12,712 bases of DNA. Origin: Rheinheimera sp. GTDB taxonomy: Bacteria > Pseudomonadota > Gammaproteobacteria > Enterobacterales > Alteromonadaceae. Under the pieces are notes generated by a model. The model was not told where the DNA came from, searched no databases, and saw nothing but the letters and a program-made list of their open reading frames with translations. The translations under genes and the position numbers were made by a program. The stretch spans positions 1 to 12,712 of the forward strand of contig NZ_JAIWOI010000314.1 in assembly GCF_020217005.1 (NCBI RefSeq). Direction: 5' to 3'. Below, one piece after another: positions 6,844-12,712 of this stretch. The number at the start of each line of letters is the position of its first letter. Position 1 is the first letter of the stretch.

Positions 6844-7374
6844 TCAATCCGTCACTTTTAACGTTGACGCTGTGTACACAGGGCTAGCAGCTTTTAACTT
6901 TTCATTTAAAAGAGCCAGGTTGTGTTTGTTAATTTCACTTTGCTCCAGCGTAGTGGCCTGTTGAAAATCAGCTAAAGCTGCAACAGGATCTTGCCCCATC
7001 AAACGGGCGACACCACGGTTAGTGTATGCAAAGGAGCGCATTTCACGTTTGTAGCTACTGTCAGAGCTTTCGGCACGACGGGCGGCATAAATGGCTGAAC
7101 TGCATGCTTGCTCTGCCTGTTTAAATTCCGCCATGTGGGTGTAAGCCACACATAAGCTCATGTTTTTACTGAATGAGTCTGCTTGTTTGTCTGTCGCTGC
7201 TGTTGCTTCCGCAACACCATCCTGATACAGACCTGCTTTAATTTTGCTCACGCCGGGGGTATCTTCGATCAATACCATTTTAAATCCGCTGGTGGCAGCG
7301 CTGGCGACAAAAGAACTTGAGGCCAACAGCATCACTGCTACTTTTTTGCCAAAGCTAAGGGATGTCGCTTTCAT
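6844..7374 (-). CDS. Secreted TPR-like protein of unknown function
   Basis: A 176-residue exported protein. The signal peptide is clear (KKVAVMLLASSSFVASA, likely cleavage after Ala26). Two helical-repeat units of tetratricopeptide type follow: residues about 70-100 (CVAYTHMAEFKQAEQACSSAI) and 113-146 (AYTNRGVARLMGQDPVAALADFQQAT). A partial third helix pair runs to about residue 161. Such domains mediate protein contacts; no enzyme motif is seen. Small secreted TPR proteins like this occur in Alteromonadales, recalled from memory. The start is supported by GGAGAG 6 bases before the ATG. A promoter and an inverted repeat lie just upstream (listed). The 43-codon gene follows on the same strand. 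Confidence 0.82.
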   Translation of the reverse strand: MKATSLSFGKKVAVMLLASSSFVASAATSGFKMVLIEDTPGVSKIKAGLYQDGVAEATAATDKQADSFSKNMSLCVAYTHMAEFKQAEQACSSAIYAARRAESSDSSYKREMRSFAYTNRGVARLMGQDPVAALADFQQATTLEQSEINKHNLALLNEKLKAASPVYTASTLKVTD

Positions 7375-7413
7375 AATTTACTCTCCAGTACTCTTCAATA
7401 ATTTCATTTCAAA

Positions 7414-7469
7414 GTGCAGGTTATTCACTGCACTGTGCATACTTTAGAAAGTTAATAACGAACTGACAA
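7414..7469 (-). promoter_or_regulatory. Candidate promoter and operator-like inverted repeat for the TPR gene
   Basis: Minus strand: TTGTCA (7464-7469), a 17-base spacer, TAAAGT (7441-7446). The expected start point is near 7434. Right there begins an inverted repeat, GTGCAG/CTGCAC (7414-7419/7428-7433), placed where a repressor could block initiation or where the mRNA leader could fold. The leader to the ATG is about 60 bases. Confidence 0.45.
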
Positions 7470-7638
7470 AGGATATAAATCCAACCGATAAGTGAGAAAA
7501 ATTCATTCATTTGGCGCTAAAGAATGTCATCTGGAGCTGATCCGGCGCGAAATGGAGAGGGGTGATATTGACTGAAACCTACGTCCCTGTAGGTGAGATG
7601 CAGACCAAAGCTGGCACAGTGAACAGAATGCAAGAGCG

Positions 7639-8523
7639 TTAAAAAGCGCGCTGAAAGCTCTGTAATATCCAATTTACCAGCAGTTGAATTTGTGGTTTGT
7701 TTGGATCTGTTTCATGTTGTACCAAATAATATTTATCGCGGCTTTCAAGTTCTTCACTGAACAGGCGCTTTAAACTGCCACTGGCAAACCAGGAGTGGCT
7801 GATAGGCCAAGGCACCAGTGCTATACCCAGTCCCTGTTGGGCGGCCCTGGCCACGCTGAACATACTATCGAGCTGTATTACTTGTTTTGGAGTAAAGCTT
7901 TCCATTTCCAGCTGCTCCGCCCATTGATGCCAGGACCAGGGTCTGGCCTGATGCACCAGGCAAGGTACTTTGGTTAAGGCTTCAAAACCAAGTCCATCCA
8001 GTTGCTGGTACAAAGCCGGGTTACAGGCTGGTACATAGCTGATAGGAAATAATTCGTAGGCAATTTTGTCGGTAGGCTTACTGCTGGCCAATAAAATCTG
8101 TAGGTCAGTATGTTTTGCCGGGTCTTGTCGGGATTTGATTGTCTCAACTTTCAGGTTGATATCAGGATGTTGTTCTGACCAGCCAACAAGTTTGGGTACA
8201 AACAGTTCACTGGCAAAAAATTCCGGCATTGAAATACTGATTTCTGTAGGATTTTTTTGCAGGCTAAAAGTTCGTAAGGTTTGTTCCAATTCACGCATTA
8301 GTGGCAATAACGCCTGATAAAAGGCTTTGCCCTGAGCAGTCAGCTCAACTGATCGGGTTTGACGTATGAACAGGTCCAGTCCCAGCTCTGATTCCAATTG
8401 TTTAATTTGATGACTGACGGCTGAAGGCGTCAGATACAACTGGCGGGCAGTTTCTTTAAAACTTAAACAGTCGGCGGCGACACAAAAACAGCGTAGGCCG
8501 CGCATCGAACTATGTATGGCCAT
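7639..8523 (-). CDS. LysR-family transcriptional regulator
   Basis: A 294-residue protein of normal LTTR length. The winged helix-turn-helix is at residues about 8-65: LRCFCVAADCLSFKETARQL, then LTPSAVSHQIKQLESELGLDLF and RSVELTAQGK. A linker helix and a two-lobed periplasmic-binding-type effector domain follow (about 90-290). The wording of the DNA-binding domain resembles the GcvA branch; the effector is unknown. The ATG at 8523 has only a weak ribosome site, and Met7 is a possible alternative start. The nearest gene upstream on the same strand is mtnB-like, with a weak terminator between, so this is probably an independent transcript. A perfect -10 box and an inverted repeat precede it, consistent with autoregulation. 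LTTRs often control a divergent neighbour, but none is immediately divergent here. Confidence 0.9.
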   Translation of the reverse strand: MAIHSSMRGLRCFCVAADCLSFKETARQLYLTPSAVSHQIKQLESELGLDLFIRQTRSVELTAQGKAFYQALLPLMRELEQTLRTFSLQKNPTEISISMPEFFASELFVPKLVGWSEQHPDINLKVETIKSRQDPAKHTDLQILLASSKPTDKIAYELFPISYVPACNPALYQQLDGLGFEALTKVPCLVHQARPWSWHQWAEQLEMESFTPKQVIQLDSMFSVARAAQQGLGIALVPWPISHSWFASGSLKRLFSEELESRDKYYLVQHETDPNKPQIQLLVNWILQSFQRAF

Positions 8524-8551
8524 AAGAATTCACAATTGTTACCAAGGACGC

Positions 8552-8597
8552 TGAACTTAAGCAAAAATGGAACCATAAGTTCATTGTGTTGATTATA
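8552..8597 (-). promoter_or_regulatory. Candidate promoter and self-operator of the LysR gene
   Basis: Minus strand: a perfect -10 TATAAT (8592-8597) with no good -35. Just downstream of the expected start is an inverted repeat, TGAACTTA (8552-8559) and TAAGTTCA (8576-8583), with 8-bp perfect arms and a 16-base spacer. This position would suit autorepression by the LysR protein; the link is inference. Confidence 0.4.
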
Positions 8598-8676
8598 AAG
8601 GTTTTTTTTATTATCTAATCTGCAGGCTGAACCGACACTGGTCATCTATGCACCAACATGGTGCGTTGATGCCTGC

Positions 8677-8697
8677 AAAAAGGATACTGGCAAGTAT
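8677..8697 (-). terminator. Weak intrinsic terminator after the mtnB-like gene
   Basis: Minus strand: ATACT (8693-8697) pairs with AGTAT (8684-8688) around TGCC, followed by CC and five T residues (8677-8681). The stem is short, so termination may be partial. A second small palindrome, GCACC/GGTGC (8650-8654/8660-8664), lies beyond it and has no T-run. Confidence 0.35.
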
Positions 8698-8707
8698 AAT
8701 AGCTGTT

Positions 8708-9334
8708 TTATGAATTAAAATGACAGTCTGCTTTAATTCGCTCTAACTCGCAGGCAATCATAAACTGCCAGGCCTCCAGATGGCGTTTGGCGCTGTCAAT
8801 GCTATCCCCCCAGACGTACAGGCCGTGACCACGCACTAAAAATGCATAAGGTAAGACTTCACGATCAAAGCGTTGGTGTAATTCCTGCAGTATGAGCCCG
8901 GTAGATTGTGGCTCCAGAATAGCCAGCGGACTGCAACTGAGTTGCGCTGAACTGGCGGCCACCTGCTGTTGCATTTCATATCCAACGACAAGGTGTTGGT
9001 CAGCTTTAATTAAGCGGGAAAACACCGTAGCCTGCAGGTCCTGAACTTGCAGTATCACTTTGTGCTGAGGGTTAAACTGATACAAAAACTGGTGGATAGC
9101 TGTAGCTGTATCAGGTTGTTTTTGGCTTGGCCAGTCGAGTGAAATCAAATCCGCCGGACTTAACTCGTTTTTATCTTTGCTGTGGGCAGTAAAAAGCGCG
9201 CTATGCTCAGAAGTACGGATCGAAAATAGTCCACTGCCTGTAGGCGACCACTGACGTTGGGCTATCCAGCGGCCCAGAGTACAGAGCTGGATTGCATAAG
9301 GATTTAATTGATTAGCCTGAATAGTTTGATTCAT
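8708..9334 (-). CDS. mtnB: MtnB-like protein (methylthioribulose-1-phosphate dehydratase family) lacking two zinc-ligand histidines
   Basis: A 208-residue class II aldolase/adducin-fold protein, the usual length for MtnB, which dehydrates 5-methylthioribulose-1-phosphate in methionine salvage. MtnB features that are kept: GRWIAQRQWSP near the start, SKDKNELSPADL (52-63), ATVFSR (102-107), GYEM with the catalytic-type Glu120, RGHGLYVWG with metal-ligand His170, and AKRHLEAWQFMIACELERIK. Features that are lost: the His-Thr-His-Ser motif giving two zinc ligands is Gln96-Val-Gln-Asp99, the usual SGN is Gly33-Ser-Gly-Leu36, and the later FDNDQD segment is replaced. The frame is intact, so this is a diverged gene, not a decayed one. 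Catalysis may be lost or altered. No Shine-Dalgarno is visible before the ATG. It diverges from the aminotransferase operon across a met-box array. mtnC and mtnD are not in the window. Confidence 0.8.
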   Translation of the reverse strand: MNQTIQANQLNPYAIQLCTLGRWIAQRQWSPTGSGLFSIRTSEHSALFTAHSKDKNELSPADLISLDWPSQKQPDTATAIHQFLYQFNPQHKVILQVQDLQATVFSRLIKADQHLVVGYEMQQQVAASSAQLSCSPLAILEPQSTGLILQELHQRFDREVLPYAFLVRGHGLYVWGDSIDSAKRHLEAWQFMIACELERIKADCHFNS

Positions 9335-9336
9335 CT

Positions 9337-9368
9337 TGATGTTTAGACGTCTACACGTGAAACTGTCT
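9337..9368. promoter_or_regulatory. Tandem met boxes, candidate MetJ operator
   Basis: Four contiguous 8-bp units can be read: TGATGTTT (5/8), AGACGTCT (8/8, 9345-9352), ACACGTGA (5/8), AACTGTCT (5/8), scored against the MetJ consensus AGACGTCT. MetJ with S-adenosylmethionine binds two or more adjacent units cooperatively. The array sits in the 106-base gap between the divergent mtnB-like and ybdL genes, next to the mtnB start, and could repress either or both when methionine is plentiful. Confidence 0.7.
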
Positions 9369-9383
9369 GGATGATAGCATTCG

Positions 9384-9413
9384 TTAGTTATTCAAGCCAG
9401 CCAGTTTTATAAT
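9384..9413 (+). promoter_or_regulatory. Candidate promoter of the ybdL-yafV-MFS operon
   Basis: A perfect -10 TATAAT (9408-9413) with a poor -35 TTAGTT (9384-9389) at 18 bases. The expected start is about 20 bases before the ATG at 9441. The met-box array ends 15 bases upstream of the -35. A weak -35 would leave room for activation or tight control. Confidence 0.5.
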
Positions 9414-9440
9414 GTTTTTACGTGGTTGTGAGATTTAATT

Positions 9441-10598
9441 ATGAAGTTACAAAGTAAATTACCCGCCTTAGGTACCACTATATTCAGTCAGATGTCGCAA
9501 TTAGCGGCAGAGCATCAGGCTATTAATTTATCTCAGGGTTTTCCCGACTTTCAGTCCAATCCACGCTTGATCGAATTATTAGCTGAATCAGCACGCGATG
9601 GATGGAATCAATATGCGCCTATGCCTGGAGTATTAGCGCTGCGGCAACAAATTTCAGTGTTGGTAAAGCGTTGTTACCAAAGGGATCTTTGCCCTGAACA
9701 GCAAGTCACTGTGACCAGTGGTGCCACCGAAGCATTGTTTGTCGCTATTCAGGCTTTAGTCCGGCCTGGTGATGAAGTGATAGTTTTTGATCCTGCTTAT
9801 GACAGCTACCAGCCTGCGGTAGAACTGGCTGGTGGCTTTACAGTGCATGTGCCTTTGTTACCACCTTTGTATCAGGTGGATTGGACTCAACTGGAAAAAC
9901 AGATCAGCAAAAAAACGCGGCTGATTATCGTCAACAGTCCACACAATCCGACTGGTGCAGTGTTCAGTCACCAGGATTGGATGGCGCTGCAGGCGCTGGT
10001 ATTAAAACATCGTCTGTATTGCATTAGTGATGAAGTTTATGAACATTTGGTGTTTGACGGACAGCCCAGACATAGTGCTAATCAATATGCCGAACTGGCA
10101 GAGCGTACAGTCGTAGTGTCGTCTTTTGGAAAAACCTTTCATGTGACAGGCTGGAAGCTTGGCTATGCGGTCGCTTCTGTTGAACTGACCAGCGAATTTC
10201 GGAAAATTCATCAGTATGTAACTTTTTCCAGCTTTACTCCGGCGCAACATGCCATCGCTCAGTTGTTACTGGAACAACCGGATCAAGTGCGTGAACTAGC
10301 CGCTTTTTATCAAAAAAAACGTGATCAATTCCGCCAGGCGTTAGCAGCTTCAGCCTGGTCCTTATTGCCTTGCCGGGGCAGCTATTTTCAGCTGGCAGAC
10401 TATAGTGCATTCAGTGATTTGGATGATGTGGCTTTTTGCCACTGGCTGACCAGGGAGCATAAAGTTGCAGCTATTCCTTTGTCGGTGTTTTACCGCCAGC
10501 CCCCCAGTCAGCGTATAATTCGTTTTTGTTTTGCCAAAGAGCCGCAGACATTGGCTGTGGCGACGGAGATTTTATGTCAGTTATCCGTGTTGCGTTAA
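9441..10598 (+). CDS. ybdL: Methionine aminotransferase, YbdL type (PLP-dependent)
   Basis: A cytosolic class I aminotransferase that interconverts methionine and its keto acid 2-oxo-4-methylthiobutyrate (KMTB); family members also accept aromatic amino acids and glutamine. The 385 residues match E. coli YbdL (386) along the whole chain. The PLP lysine is Lys231 in SSFGKTFHVTGWK. Other cofactor and substrate residues are Asn169 (SPHNP), Asp197 and Tyr200 (SDEVYEH) and Arg361 (RIIRFCFAK). NLSQGFPDF and QYAPMPGV near the N-terminus are typical. The start at 9441 aligns with the conserved SKLPALGTTIFSQMS. The stop overlaps the start of yafV by 25 bases, pointing to translational coupling. In methionine salvage this would be the final, MtnE-type step, and the neighbouring omega-amidase and met boxes support that. 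Confidence 0.94.
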   Translation: MKLQSKLPALGTTIFSQMSQLAAEHQAINLSQGFPDFQSNPRLIELLAESARDGWNQYAPMPGVLALRQQISVLVKRCYQRDLCPEQQVTVTSGATEALFVAIQALVRPGDEVIVFDPAYDSYQPAVELAGGFTVHVPLLPPLYQVDWTQLEKQISKKTRLIIVNSPHNPTGAVFSHQDWMALQALVLKHRLYCISDEVYEHLVFDGQPRHSANQYAELAERTVVVSSFGKTFHVTGWKLGYAVASVELTSEFRKIHQYVTFSSFTPAQHAIAQLLLEQPDQVRELAAFYQKKRDQFRQALAASAWSLLPCRGSYFQLADYSAFSDLDDVAFCHWLTREHKVAAIPLSVFYRQPPSQRIIRFCFAKEPQTLAVATEILCQLSVLR

Positions 10599-11356
10599 TT
10601 CAGTCCGACCTGGTTTGGCAGGATAGTGCTGCCAATCGCAACGCGTTGGAGCAACAGATCCAAACACATAAAGGTGCACAACTCTTTCTGTTGCCAGAGA
10701 TGTTTAACACAGGTTTTAGCATGGATTCGACGCGTATTGCTGAAACTATGGAAGGGCTTACAGTACAATGGATGCAGCAACAAGCTAAACATACAGGGGC
10801 CGCGATTTGTGGTTCTGCGGCTATTGCTGAGCAAGGGCACATCTTTAACAGATTGTTGTTTGTGACCCCGGATGGCGCAGTGCAGTGTTACGACAAGCGA
10901 CACCTGTTTCGGATGGGTGCAGAGCAGCAGCATTATCAGGCGGGGTCTGAGCGGGTAATTGTCTCTTATCTTGGCTTCCGTTTTTGTTTGCAGGTTTGTT
11001 ACGACTTACGTTTCCCGGTTTTTGCCCGTAATCAGCAGGATTACGATGTGTTGATTTATGTGGCGAACTGGCCACAACCACGACGTCAGGTTTGGCGCAC
11101 TTTATTGCAGGCACGTGCAATAGAGAATCAGGCTTATGTATTGGGCTGTAACCGGGTTGGTACAGATGGCAATGCGTTAAATTACAGTGGCGACAGTATG
11201 GTGATTAATTATTTAGGTCAGATCCAGACTGAACTACCTGCTGGTCAATCAGGAGTGCTAATGGCCGAGTTGGATTTAGACGCTTTACAACAATTTAAAC
11301 AAAAGTTTCCGGCTTATCTGGATGCAGACCCTTTTGTATTAACGCCTTCATTTTAA
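10574..11356 (+). CDS. yafV: Omega-amidase, YafV/Nit2 type (nitrilase superfamily)
   Basis: This enzyme hydrolyses 2-oxoglutaramate (and 2-oxosuccinamate) to the keto acid and ammonia, clearing the product of glutamine transamination. The 260-residue protein aligns with E. coli YafV (256) throughout. The Glu-Lys-Cys catalytic triad is Glu42 (LLPEMF), Lys108 (YDKRHLFRM) and Cys142 (VCYDLRFPVF), and YVANWP and ARAIENQAYVLGCNRVG are intact. ATG 10574 is chosen over the in-frame TTG 10526 because GGAG (10565-10568) lies 5 bases upstream and because the family starts there. It overlaps ybdL by 25 bases and is followed after 9 bases by the MFS gene. In E. coli ybdL and yafV are far apart; here they are coupled, which supports a shared glutamine transaminase-omega-amidase route. 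Confidence 0.95.
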   Translation: MSVIRVALIQSDLVWQDSAANRNALEQQIQTHKGAQLFLLPEMFNTGFSMDSTRIAETMEGLTVQWMQQQAKHTGAAICGSAAIAEQGHIFNRLLFVTPDGAVQCYDKRHLFRMGAEQQHYQAGSERVIVSYLGFRFCLQVCYDLRFPVFARNQQDYDVLIYVANWPQPRRQVWRTLLQARAIENQAYVLGCNRVGTDGNALNYSGDSMVINYLGQIQTELPAGQSGVLMAELDLDALQQFKQKFPAYLDADPFVLTPSF

Positions 11357-11365
11357 GGAGAACCC

Positions 11366-12550
11366 ATGTATCAGCGGCAAGTGACGGTACTGGTGTATTT
11401 AAGTTTTATGTTATTGGGTTTGCTCAGTATTTTGTGGGGTATTTTGTTACCTGACATTATGGGTCAGTTACAGATGTCGCCAGCCGCCAGCGGATTGTTT
11501 TTTGCCTGTTTGTCTTTGGGCTCTATTACCGGCGCGTTTTTAGGCGGTAAGTATGTGCAAAAGTTTGAATTTGTGCCTTTGTTTGCCGTGCTTTTACTGA
11601 TTTTAGTGGTGCTGATTATTGGAGCATCTTTGGTGCAGTACTGGCCTCTGTTGTTGTTTTTTGTCTTTACTTTAGGTTTAACCTGCTCAGGCCTTTTTAC
11701 CATAGGCCACACCCTGATCGCGCGGCTTTATGTTGAAAAACGAGCCCGTATGATGGGTTTTATGGATTTTATGTTTAGCTTAGGGACCTTAGCGGCACCT
11801 TTATACGTCGTAGTCTTGTATTGGGGTATTGAAGACTGGCGTTGGCCTTTACGTATTCTGGCGGTGTTTTTAGCTGGAACCGCCTTATTCGCCTGGTATT
11901 TGGGGCGCACTCATCAAAGTCCTGCTCATATGGCACATGCCAAAGGCAGTTTGTCGTATCGCCAGGTGATGAAGAAACCGGTGTTTTTTGCTTTGGCTTT
12001 AATGATGTTTGGCTATGGTGCTGTGGAATGGGGTCATGGTAACTGGTTTGTCACCTATGCCAGTCAAGGGTTAGCTTTAAGCACTGAGCAATCACGGTTA
12101 ATTTTTGCCTTTTTTACCGGAGGTATGGTGTTAAGCAGGTTAAGTTTTTCCTTATTTTTACGCTGGTTTACCAGCGCTCAGTTACTGATGATCCTGGTGC
12201 TTTGTGCCTTTTGTGGCGCGGTACTAGTGAAAATCACTGCGGTGCCTGCTTTATTGCAATTGGGTAACTTTGCTTTAGGTTTAGGCTTAGGCGCTATTTT
12301 CCCGCTGATGCTCACTGCGGCTATGGATCTGGACAGCGATAATGGCCCTGTACTTTCTGGTCTTGCCAATATCGGTGGCTCAATAGGCTATCAGGCTGCA
12401 GCTTTGGGCACAGGTTTAGCAGCGCAGCAAGTGGGTATTGCGACTGCCTATTGGCTGATCCCTATACTGGCGGTTTGGTTATTAGGCACCGTCAGTTATT
12501 TCAGTTATTTGTTGCATAAAAAACACACGCAAGCTTGTATACCCAAGTAA
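11366..12550 (+). CDS. MFS permease in the methionine-salvage operon
   Basis: A 394-residue inner-membrane protein with about twelve hydrophobic segments, the normal size for a major facilitator. The N-half carries SLGSITGAFLGGKYVQKF, a loose version of the MFS loop motif between TM2 and TM3, and the C-half carries FFTGGMVLSRLSF and LGLGLGAIFPLMLTAAMD. The overall pattern recalls the FucP/TsgA-like branch. The substrate is unknown; position suggests a methionine-related compound or keto acid, which is inference. AAGGAG (11356-11361) is 4 bases before the ATG and overlaps the yafV stop region, so it is the third gene of the operon. The last codons (Ile-Pro-Lys-stop) are written by the start of a repeat at 12538, so the native C-terminus has probably been replaced. 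Confidence 0.88.
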   Translation: MYQRQVTVLVYLSFMLLGLLSILWGILLPDIMGQLQMSPAASGLFFACLSLGSITGAFLGGKYVQKFEFVPLFAVLLLILVVLIIGASLVQYWPLLLFFVFTLGLTCSGLFTIGHTLIARLYVEKRARMMGFMDFMFSLGTLAAPLYVVVLYWGIEDWRWPLRILAVFLAGTALFAWYLGRTHQSPAHMAHAKGSLSYRQVMKKPVFFALALMMFGYGAVEWGHGNWFVTYASQGLALSTEQSRLIFAFFTGGMVLSRLSFSLFLRWFTSAQLLMILVLCAFCGAVLVKITAVPALLQLGNFALGLGLGAIFPLMLTAAMDLDSDNGPVLSGLANIGGSIGYQAAALGTGLAAQQVGIATAYWLIPILAVWLLGTVSYFSYLLHKKHTQACIPK

Positions 12551-12712
12551 CTTCAAAATGCAGAATTCAGCGGGAGAAAAAAGCGCTTTAGGCAAGGCAG
12601 CTGTTGGAAGCTTTAGTGGTTCTAAAGCGACAACAGTTAACGCGGCATAAAGCGCTTTTAGCCCCGCCCGAAGGGAGTCGCTGGGCGATTGCACTGCGGT
12701 GTTAGCCTGTCT
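12538..12712. repeat. Hairpin repeat with an ERIC-like terminus, cut off by the window end
   Basis: It begins TATACCCAAGTAACTTCAA, close to the ERIC terminus, but the interior differs. AAAAGCGCTTTA (12579-12590) pairs with TAAAGCGCTTTT (12648-12659), CTGTTG (12601-12606) with CAACAG (12631-12636), and GCTTTAG (12610-12616) with CTAAAGC (12622-12628) around TGGTT, giving one long nested hairpin of about 80 bases. I recall similar sequence between genes in other marine gammaproteobacteria but cannot name the family. The right end lies beyond the window. The nested hairpin may end transcription of the operon. Confidence 0.75.

Noticed and set aside
7577..7594. ACCTAC/GTAGGT hairpin downstream of the LysR gene as a terminator
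   Set aside because: Six-bp stem with no T-run on either strand.
8524..9334. A complete mtnBCD methionine-salvage cluster
   Set aside because: Only the mtnB-like gene is present; the next gene on that strand is a LysR regulator.
10595..11120. Cys-rich antisense frames within yafV
   Set aside because: They are shadows of a strongly conserved gene on the other strand and have no start signals of their own.
1..12712. CRISPR arrays, tRNA or rRNA genes, or transposase genes
   Set aside because: No regularly spaced short repeats, cloverleaf-like sequence, rRNA signature or transposase frame was seen; the repeats present are ERIC-like and palindromic.

Overview
The window looks like chromosomal DNA of a gammaproteobacterium of the Rheinheimera/Alteromonadales kind. 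The enzymes read as close relatives of E. coli FolE, YaeR, YbdL and YafV, there is a MetJ-type operator, and the spaces between genes carry ERIC-like repeats. The genus is inferred from overall resemblance and is not proven. Most of the window is ordinary core and semi-core metabolism. The left edge is AT-richer and looks acquired.

Layout. Positions 1-1180 hold the 3' part of an unrecognised, AT-rich gene whose frame is still open at the window edge. A 391-base stretch (1181-1571) without a gene but rich in hairpins separates it from folE (GTP cyclohydrolase I). A VOC-fold YaeR-type metalloprotein follows, and it overlaps tail to tail with a secreted alkaline-phosphatase-superfamily enzyme on the minus strand. 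Next come an AGCS sodium:alanine/glycine symporter (+) and a DUF3010-type gene (-). Positions 6190-6843 are repeat-rich and hold a 43-codon His/Trp-rich small gene (-) with its own structured 3' region and an intrinsic terminator. A secreted TPR-like protein and a LysR regulator (both -) come next.

The right third is the most coherent unit. A divergent mtnB-like gene (-) faces a three-gene operon (+): YbdL-type methionine aminotransferase, YafV-type omega-amidase and an MFS permease. The shared promoter region holds a row of 8-bp met boxes, including one perfect AGACGTCT. The first two operon genes overlap, and together they would transaminate the keto acid KMTB with glutamine and remove the resulting 2-oxoglutaramate, which is the last step of methionine salvage. 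The MtnB-like protein is odd: the His-x-His metal pair of its family is replaced by Gln-Val-Gln.

Repeats shape the whole window. There are three full-length ERIC-like elements (2214-2342, 4056-4183, 5641-5769) and a fourth with altered ends (6396-6518) next to a half copy (6330-6391). A different hairpin repeat with ERIC-like ends begins at 12538. Three of these elements supply the stop codon of the neighbouring gene.
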